Source: Chalciporus piperatus (lineage: Eukaryota > Basidiomycota > Agaricomycetes > Boletales > Boletaceae). From it: DNA of 24,876 nucleotides. The DNA is taken from positions 1 to 24,876 of the forward strand of contig JBBPTG010000319.1 of the NCBI GenBank assembly GCA_038093975.1. Direction: 5' to 3'. The notes below the pieces were generated by a model that saw nothing but the letters and a program-made list of their open reading frames with translations, searched no databases and was not told where the DNA came from. Below, piece after piece: positions 18,133 through 24,876 of this stretch. How positions within the stretch are numbered: position 1 is the stretch's first letter; each line of letters starts with the position of its first letter. The translations under genes were made by a program, and so were the position numbers.

Positions 18133-21100
18133 ATGCCTCGTCAACCCACACTCAGGCCACACACACAGCACGCCCTTCGATCCATCCACAATCAACACCT
18201 CCTCACATATCCATGTCCATCCTGTACCCGCTGGTTCAAAAATCGGTCAGGTCTTACCCAGCACTTGAATGCAGCACACCGTGAAGTTTCTCCACCCAAC
18301 CATCCTGAACCTGAAGACGACCTGCATGATCAATTTCATGAACCAGAAGAGGACGCTACCTACGAGAACAACAACCCCGATAACTCCCGACCCGCCTCTC
18401 CTGTTCGTCCGTCTTCACCACCTCAAGATGCCCGTGATGTGGCATTTTTGGGGCCAGGCAATAAGCTTTATAGAAAATTTCATCCTCATCTTAACGGTAC
18501 GATATTTTCATCCTTAAGGCCGAACATAGACTTATTTTCTGATAACCACAGCACGTCCATGTAAACCACAGCACGTCCATGTAACGCAAATGGTGACTTT
18601 ATCGCCGACGGAGCACCCCCAGAACATCCGCCGACCCCATCGTCAGACGATTGGTCACCCTTTGGCAGCCGCCTCCACTTTGAATTGGCTGATTTCGTTT
18701 TCACGCGCAACCAGATGCCTGCTGCCCAAGTTGACGTACTACTTGATGTATGGTCAGCATCCTTACTGCAAAAAAACGGTGATCCACTGTTCAAGGACCA
18801 CAAGGATGTATACAAGACTATCGACAGTTCTATTCTAGGCGATGTCAAGTGGAACAATTTCACAGTCAAGTACACTGGTCCACAGCCTGAAACCGACAGC
18901 CCACCATGGATGGGTGACGAGTACAATGTTTATTTCCGCGACCCTCGTGAAGTAGTAAAACAAATGCTTGCCAATCCGGACTTTGCACACGAGATGGATC
19001 TTGTACCATATCGGGAGTATACAGCAGACAACGACGAGCGTCGTTGGTGCAATTTCATGTCTGGTGACTGGGCATGGAAACAGGCAGTAAGACATTCATC
19101 TCAATTGTTGGTCGGCATGAACTAATCTTAGTCTCACAGGATCTCATTGCTGAAGATGCGAGCACGCATGGATCTGTCTTTGTCCCTGTCATCCTAGGCA
19201 GCGACAAAACGACTGTTTCTGTCGCAACAGGTCAGAATGACTATTACCCACTCTACCTATCGATAGGCAATGTACATAACAATGTCCGACGTGCACATCG
19301 GAATGCTCTCATTCTAATTGGGTTCCTTGCCATGCCAAAGAGTAAGTCAAGTATTTATATTTGATTCTCGTTTACTGACACGACACGCTTAGCTACTAGA
19401 CGACATGCAAAGACGAATGAGTTCCGCTGCTTCCGTCGGCAGCTTTTCCACTCTTCTCTGGCGTTGATCCTGCAATCTCTCAAACCCGGTATGACCACCC
19501 CGGAGGTCCTGCGCTTCGGAGACGGTCACTATCGCCGTGTCGTCTTCGGACTTGGGCCGTACATAGCTGACTATGAAGAACAAGTCCTCCTCGCTTGCAT
19601 TGTTCGTGGATGGTGCCCCAAGTATGTTGTGTGGTTTGCGGTTGTTGATTTACGACTGATTTGAGCTATACAATAAAGATGTCTCGCTGATCGTCGTGAG
19701 CTCGATGCTGATGCACTTCAGCGTTGTCGTGAGCATACTGAGCTGCTCATCGATTCATTTCTTGCCGTGCAGCTATGGGACGAATTTGGTATCGTCGCTC
19801 AGCTTATAGTAAGTTCAAATAGGTAATCTACACCTTCCGTTGACAATAATTTCTACATCTCTAGCCTTTCACGAATGATTTCCCGCGGGCTGATATCCAC
19901 GAACTCCTATCCCCCGATCTACTACATCAAATCATTAAAGGTGCATTCAAGGACCACCTCGTAGATTGGATCGAGAAATACATCAGAAAAGCATACTCGG
20001 AGGCTGACGCGGACGACATCTTGGACGATATAGATCGTTGGTAAGTGGTGATTGAGGTTGTAGCACTACTTTAACTAATAATTGTAGGATTGCGGCAGTT
20101 GCTCCCTTCTCAGGACTCCGGCGCTTTCCGCAGGGACGGCACTTTAAGCAGTGGACGGGCGATGACTCCAAGGCTTTGATGAAGGTATGATTACGTAGAA
20201 TTGGCCGAAATATTATGCTAATCATGTTCATAGGTATATCTCCCTGCTATTGAAGGTTATGTCCCCCAAGCCATGATCCACACAATACGCGGCTTGCTCG
20301 AATTCTGCTATCTTGTGCGACGCAACGTCATCACAGACCATACTCTGGACAAGATCAATGATGCGCTGACAAGCTTCCATCGGCTTCGCGAAGTTTTTCG
20401 CCCGGATGTCGTGACTTCTTTCAATCTTCCATGCCAACACTCAATGAAACATTATCCATCAATGATACGACTCTTTGGTGTCCCGAATGGACTCTGTTCA
20501 TCTATCACTGAGTCAAAACACATCAAGGCTGTCAAGCAGCCATACCGCCGGTCGAATCACCATAATGCGCTCGGCCAAATGCTCGTAACGAATCAGCGGT
20601 TGGACAAGCTTTCCAGGTGCCGAGTCGAGTTTCAAAATCGGGGCATGCTTAAAGGGTCTTGCGTATCACACGTGTTGGAAATGCTTGGTGCGCATAATAA
20701 TTCCATTTTCGACAATGTTCATCACTGACATTGAATCGTTGATACTATAGCAGAACACGACAGACAAGATGAGACTGGGACGCCGACAAACGGCAACTCG
20801 GACCATGGGCTTGAAGCGAGTGGACCGACTGATGCCGAAGATGATGATGCTGAAGACGATGCTGAGCCGTTGAACATCCCGATGTGCGTCGAAGCAAATG
20901 TAGTATTGGCACGCATGCATCGTAAGTTATACATCTTCCGATGTATGTAATATATGTTGACTCTACGTGTACAGAGCGACAGCGTGCACGCACCGTCGGC
21001 GAACTCAGCGCCGAGCTTGGAATCCGTGATCTGGAACCCATGATCCAATGCTTCCTCTATCACATGTCACATCCCGATGACCCCCGCGATCCCGAAGATA

Positions 21101-21269
21101 ACCTACCGGCTGATTTTCCAATGTACAACTCGGACGGGAGGATCAAGGTCTACAACTCCGCGAGTGCCACATTCTATGCACCGAGCGACATCAGTGGAAT
21201 TTATGGGATGAAACGTGAAATCATTCGTTGTTGCCCTTCATGGAGGAAGGGCCCAGCACGGCAAGATTG
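18133..21269 (+). pseudogene. Plavaka-type transposase, 3' end cut by an LTR element
   Basis: Ten exons: 18133-18496, 18572-19086, 19140-19341, 19393-19621, 19679-19808, 19865-20040, 20088-20184, 20234-20687, 20751-20921 and 20975-21269 (about 877 codons); introns 47-75 nt, phases all consistent, no internal stop. The N-terminus has a C2H2 zinc finger (YPCPSCTRWFKNRSGLTQHL, then NAAH), likely for terminal DNA binding. The transposase core follows: VPVILGSDKTTVSVATGQND, YYPLYLSIGNVHNNVRRAHR, LQSLKPGMTTPEV, FGLGPYIADYEEQVLLACIV, RGWCPKCLADRREL, LLSPDLLHQIIKGAFKDHL, GRHFKQWTGDDSKALMKVYL and NGLCSSITESKHIKAVKQPY, blocks I know from Agaricomycete Plavaka transposases. The C-terminal region (SATFYAPSDISGIYGMKREI) ends abruptly at PSWRKGPARQD, where the LTR begins. 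Any remaining C-terminus should lie beyond 24876. Confidence 0.85.
18544..18583 (+). repeat. 20-bp tandem duplication spanning a 3' splice site
   Basis: AACCACAGCACGTCCATGTA occurs twice in direct succession, giving two CAG acceptors (ending 18551 and 18571). Only the second keeps the transposase frame (exon 1 to ARPCNANGDF); the first adds 20 nt and shifts it. Confidence 0.9.
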
Positions 21270-22050
21270 TGTTACGATCACTACCTGCCCCTATCCTTTT
21301 TCCTTGTCTCCGTCTCTCCCCGAGCCCTTCCTTGACTTCCCCGAGTCCTTCCTTGACTTCCCCGAGTCCTTCCTTGACTTCCCCGAGTCCTTCCTATCAC
21401 CTAGACGCTTGATCTACTTCATTGATCCCTTATCCGCAGTCGGATCTCCGATCTTAGCTCTAGCCCTCGACTTGTCTACCTCGTGTCCCACCTCGTGGAC
21501 CCTCCAGTGACTCACCCGCCTCGTGTCCCACCTCATGGACCCTCCAGTGACTCACCTGCCTCGTGCCCCGCCTCGTACCCCACCTCGTGGGCCTTTCTCT
21601 GACTCGTTCGCCTCGTGTTCTCCAGACCTACCTCATATCCGGTCGGCATTTCCTTCCTCTTTGTCATTCCTTTGTCATTCTGTCTTATGCCTCCGTCCGA
21701 TCATCGGATGTTCGTCATTTACCCTTAGTCTTCCCTTTCCCTTCTGGTTGCTTAGTCATTACCTTTGGGATCGTACTTAAGTCCCAGGTTCTCGCGCTAT
21801 GACACTCTAACCTTGGTCTACCCGGTCACCTAGCTACCCAGCCTAGTGTCCTACCTAGCTATCTCTCTCTCTCTTTCCTAGTGTCCAAGCTCTCTATGCA
21901 ATCCATTCCTTGTTGCTAGATCTTGCCTAGAATCCCTGAGTCGTCGCTCTACTCCTGAGTGAGCGCTTGAGTCTTGTCTGGACATCCCAGCAAGCTCTCT
22001 CCTTGTTCCAACCGGGTCTACGTTTGGGCCTACCCGGCACACACGTAACA
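21270..22050 (+). repeat. 5' LTR (781 bp)
   Basis: Begins TGTTACGATCAC and ends CACACGTAACA. Internal features: a 21-bp unit (CTTGACTTCCCCGAGTCCTTC) repeated three times near 21328-21390, and a 40-bp-scale repeat around GCCTCGTGTCCCACCTC at 21480-21600. The probable transcript start (R region) is at about 21808, inferred from the self-priming match, with TACTTAA near 21773 as a possible TATA substitute. Readable frames across it are Ser/Pro-rich translations of repeats. Confidence 0.9.
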
Positions 22051-22052
22051 AA

Positions 22053-22064
22053 AGACCAAGGTTA
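22053..22064 (+). other. Candidate self-priming primer binding site
   Basis: AGACCAAGGTTA, two bases after the 5' LTR, is the exact reverse complement of TAACCTTGGTCT at 21808-21819 within the LTR. In Tf1/sushi-type elements the first ~11 nt of the transcript fold back to prime minus-strand synthesis at such a site. No TGG-type tRNA site is seen here. Confidence 0.65.
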
Positions 22065-22444
22065 TCTTCTTGTGGCCTACTGTTATGTAGTTGCCTTCCA
22101 CCACTCCTTGTCACCTTGGCCGTCACCCTTCTGCTCACCCGCCTCAGACCGCTCGTCTGGAGGATCCCCACTCCTCAAGTCATCGCTTGGAGGAGATTTA
22201 CCCTTGTCCAACTCTTAGTTGAGCTCTGGAAACCCTTGCCTGGTGAGGCCATCGTCCTTGATCGCTCTTTGATCACAACATCCTGTCCTTCCCTGTCCTC
22301 TGAGGATTTATTCCTCGTCCTGGTCGTTTATCCCTTCGAACCCTGGGCTGGAGAACCCCTTCAGCATCTCCTCAGACCACCAGCTTTAGCTGGAAACCAT
22401 TGCTCATCGCTCCTTGACTCGCTTCCCCCTCCTACCGACCCCCC

Positions 22445-22905
22445 ACTTTGAAATCGCGATATCTCCTGATCGACCCCGCCGAATCGCTCGACCTCTGCGT
22501 CCATATCTTACCCTTGATCCCCTCTGTCCATCGCCGCTTAGATCTCCACGATCGCCCCATCCGTTCCACCGTTATTCACATTTCCGCCTATCCCTCCTGG
22601 GCGATGTTTCCTATTTTGGAACGTTGATATCTCCTGATCCATACAAGCGGATCGTTCGATTCCTACGACGATACCATCCCTTTGGACACCTCTTTCCATC
22701 GACGCTTAGATCTCCCTGATCCCCCCACTCCTTCCAAAGATATTTGCATTCTCCTCCTCACCCCGCCCTTCGACACCAAATCGATTATATCTCTTGATCC
22801 AACCGACCGTTTTGCGCAACCTCGACGCTCATAACACCCCATTGATGAGTACTTCCTGCTCCAACTGAGATCTCATCGGTCGCTTCACTCGTTCCCGAGA
22901 TATTC
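22445..22905 (+). repeat. Three diverged copies of a ~165-bp unit
   Basis: ATATCTCCTGATC (or ATATCTCTTGATC) recurs near 22459, 22627 and 22788. The first two copies also share CGCTTAGATCTCC further on; the third is more diverged but keeps GAGATCTC and CGTTCC at similar spacing. Confidence 0.5.
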
Positions 22906-23104
22906 GACTTTTCGTCGTCCCATCCTCCTGAAACCCTCCCCCACCCTGTTTTCCCAGGAATTTTTTTCCGCTCGCCACCCTGGTGCATTGTTCATTGCAT
23001 CCTTCCACTCCTCCCAGCTTCTCTCAGCGCCTTCGCTCCGCTGTACCCCCCCACCCCGGGTCTTGACCTGCGGCCCTTTGGGGTCAAAGGGTCAACTTTT
23101 GCTG

Positions 23105-24326
23105 CTTCATCAAAAGTTTTTTACGTGGGAGGTGGAGAGGAAGAGGTACTCTGACGACCACGTCCTTCTAAACGAAGGGACGTCGGCGCTCTTGCGCACC
23201 CCTGCCTTGGAGCAGCTAGCATCGGTCATGCTAGCTGTGCGACGTTTTTGCCCCTTGCTTTCTTTTTCCTTTTCCCTCGTCATCCGGCCTCCACTTCTAT
23301 GTGGGAGGTCATCCTTTGCCCTCATCCCCTGATCTCCATGCCTACATGGGAGGTCACCCTTCACTCTCATCGCTTCTACCTCCTTGATATGAGGTTAAAC
23401 TATCTAACTCCGACCTCCACATCTACGTGGGAGGTCATCCCCCTTGTCGTCCCTATCCCCTTGATCCTCCTTGGTATGAGGTTAAACTACCTAACCCTGG
23501 CCTCCACATCTACGTGGGAGGTCGTTGTTCATCCACCCCTTGATTCCTTGACGCCCGGACTTCGTTCCTCGTCGAGTGTTCCTCCTTGACATGAGACTAA
23601 ACTGTCTAACCCCGGCCTCCACATCTACGTGGGAGGTCATCCCTGTGTTTCCCCCTTGATACCTTGATGTCCGAGCTTCCCCGCTCGAGTCATTGAGTGT
23701 CTCTCCTCGGCATGAGATTAAACTGCCCGGCCTCTCCTCGGTTCGCCGAGTGTACTAGCCAACTCCCCAGCACCTGATCTCCACTTCTACGTGGGAGGTC
23801 GCCACCCTCGTGACTCCTTCCCCTTGATCTCCTTGACATGAGACTAAACTGTCTAACCCCGGCCTCCACATCTACGTGGGAGGTCATCCCTATGTTTTCC
23901 CCTTGATACCTTGATGTCCGAGCTTCCTCGCTCGAGTCATTGAGTGTCTCCTTGGTTTACCAAGTGTACTAGCCAACCCCTTGTCACCTGATCTCCACTT
24001 CTACGTGGGAGGTCGTCATCTCTGTTCTCATTCCCCTTGATCTCCTCAGCATGAGATTGAACTGCTTGGCCTCTCCTCGGTTTACCGAGTGTACTAGCTG
24101 TCCCCTCACCACCTGATCTCCACTCCTACGTGGGAGGTCATCCTTTTGTCTTCCCTCCCCAGCATGAGGTTAAACTGCCTGGCCTCTCCTTGGTCTGTCG
24201 ACTGAGTGTACTAGCCTATCCTTCAAATCCCTTGCACCCTGGCCGCGTTTTACATCCACCTAACTCTCTCCACCGCCGCCGCCGACGCTTAGTCTCGTTG
24301 GAACTTCGACCATACATGGGAGGTAA
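23105..24326 (+). repeat. Array of about 11 CTCCAC...GTGGGAGGT hairpin motifs
   Basis: GTGGGAGGT or ATGGGAGGT occurs near 23126, 23302, 23346, 23428, 23512, 23627, 23797, 23874, 24005, 24130 and 24316. Most copies read CTCCACATCTACGTGGGAGG, which can fold as a short stem. Many are preceded by ATGAG-TTAAACT and a CTAACCCCGGC-like block, so longer units of about 85-125 bp are repeated. The last copy touches the 3' LTR. Confidence 0.8.
24315..24326 (+). other. Candidate polypurine tract
   Basis: Purine-rich ATGGGAGGTAA directly precedes the TGTTAC of the 3' LTR, the position where plus-strand priming occurs. It is one of the repeated GGGAGGT motifs of the interior array. Confidence 0.55.
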
Positions 24327-24876
24327 TGTTACGATCACTACCTGCCCCTATCCTTTTTCCTTGTCTCCGTCTCTCCCCGAGCCCTTCCTTGACTTCCCCG
24401 AGTCCTTCCTTGACTTCCCCGAGTCCTTCCTTGACTTCCCCGAGTCCTTCCTATCACCTAGACGCTTGATCTACTTCATTGATCCCTTATCCGCAGTCGG
24501 ATCTCCGATCTTAGCTCTAGCCCTCGACTTGTCTGCCTCGTGTCCCACCTCGTGGACCCTCCAGTGACTCACCCGCCTCGTGTCCCACCTCATGGACCCT
24601 CCAGTGACTCACCTGCCTCGTGCCCCGCCTCATACCCCACCTCGTGGGCCTTTCTCTGACTCGTTCGCCTCGTGTTCTCCAGACCTACCTCATATCCGGT
24701 CGGCATTTCCTTCCTCTTTGTCATTCCTTTGTCATTCTGTCTTATGCCTCCGTCCGATCATCGGATGTTCGTCATTTACCCTTAGTCTTCCCTTTCCCTT
24801 CTGGTTGCTTAGTCATTACCTTTGGGATCGTACTTAAGTCCCAGGTTCTCGCGCTATGACACTCTAACCTTGGTCT
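24327..24876 (+). repeat. 3' LTR, first 550 bp
   Basis: Matches 21270-21819 with two differences seen: 24535 (G, versus A at 21478) and 24632 (A, versus G at 21575). The window ends exactly after TAACCTTGGTCT, the inferred start of R. Confidence 0.92.

Larger units (their letters stand above)
22051..24326 (+). other. Interior of LTR element, non-coding, repeat-rich
   Basis: 2276 bp of C/T-rich plus-strand sequence. No frame exceeds about 115 codons and none carries retroviral-type motifs. The first ~400 bp has no repeat I can define; then come three diverged ~165-bp copies (about 22440-22900) and the hairpin/GTGGGAGGT array (about 23105-24326). Confidence 0.75.
14882..24876 (+). mobile_element. 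Plavaka-type DNA transposon, right end outside window
   Basis: Two divergent multi-exon genes, a minus-strand companion and a plus-strand Plavaka-type transposase, form one unit. The left limit is a guess based on the ACTTA/TAAGT cluster; the right limit is not reached because an LTR element splits the transposase and runs past the window end. Calling the two genes one element rests on my recollection of this gene pair in Agaricomycetes and on their shared 192-bp promoter region. Confidence 0.55.
21270..24876 (+). mobile_element. Non-autonomous LTR retrotransposon, 3' LTR cut by window end
   Basis: Direct repeats of at least 550 bp start at 21270 and 24327. The 5' LTR runs TGTTAC...GTAACA (21270-22050), the usual TG...CA inverted ends. 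The interior of 2276 bp has no gag, protease, RT or integrase motif in any frame, only repeats, so it would depend on enzymes from a relative. A self-priming-type binding site and a purine-rich tract flank the interior as in a working element. The strand is set by these two sites. It interrupts the Plavaka transposase; the candidate target duplication on the left is GATTG (21265-21269), and its partner is outside the window. Confidence 0.85.

Noticed and set aside
22051..22070. tRNA-type primer binding site after the LTR
   Set aside because: There is no TGG start or recognisable tRNA 3'-end complement; the self-complementary match to the LTR explains the site better.
21266..22219. Ser/Pro-rich frames across the LTR as exons of the Plavaka gene
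   Set aside because: The sequence is repeated at 24327-24876 and has TG...CA ends, so it is an LTR; the transposase frame only runs into it by chance.
22414..23589. Small open frames in the LTR-element interior as gag or pol remnants
   Set aside because: None shows zinc knuckle, protease, RT, RNase H or integrase motifs, and they coincide with repeats.

Overview
The window reads as filamentous basidiomycete DNA, most likely Agaricomycetes. Coding sequence is cut by many 45-63 nt GT...AG introns, and every gene I can recognise belongs to a transposable-element family common in mushroom-forming fungi. I see no ordinary host gene, no tRNA or rRNA and nothing bacterial. The region is a transposon graveyard in which elements have landed inside one another.

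Bases 1-13794 are the remains of a Tnp2/CACTA-like DNA transposon. It holds the C-terminal ~510 residues of a Tnp2-type transposase (3-1589, +), a decayed spliced gene on the opposite strand (about 1626-2462, -) and a multi-exon companion gene (start 2483, stop 13794, +). Exon 1 of the companion is split by a 9133-bp insertion (2643-11775). The insert is flanked by TA on both sides, and its inverted ends begin CATCAGCAA. Removing the insert plus one TA rejoins the companion reading frame exactly (611 codons over 8 exons).

The 9.1-kb insert has long CCAGT-rich inverted arms and a 70-bp tandem array on its inner left side. On its inner right side are six hairpin-plus-intron-like units (10290-11112). 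I find no transposase of its own. Nested inside it is an apparently intact tyrosine-recombinase retrotransposon of Ngaro type (4341-10229): gag with zinc knuckles and one intron, RT-RNase H with one intron, then a tyrosine recombinase. Its split direct repeats are ordered A1-genes-B1-A2-B2, and B1 and B2 are 168 bp and identical.

Bases 13795-15464 hold no gene I can support. From 15465 to 21269 lies a Plavaka-type DNA transposon with two divergent multi-exon genes: a companion gene on the minus strand (15465-17940, with one in-frame TGA) and the transposase on the plus strand (18133-21269, with an N-terminal C2H2 finger). They are separated by 192 bp. The transposase is cut near residue 877 by a young LTR element (21270 to beyond 24876). 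Its LTRs differ at 2 of 550 comparable bases and its 2.3-kb interior encodes no gag or pol. Twelve bases just after its 5' LTR are perfectly complementary to a site inside that LTR, as expected for Tf1-type self-priming.

Exon boundaries come from reading splice signals together with frame continuity and family resemblance recalled from memory; no alignment or database search was run.
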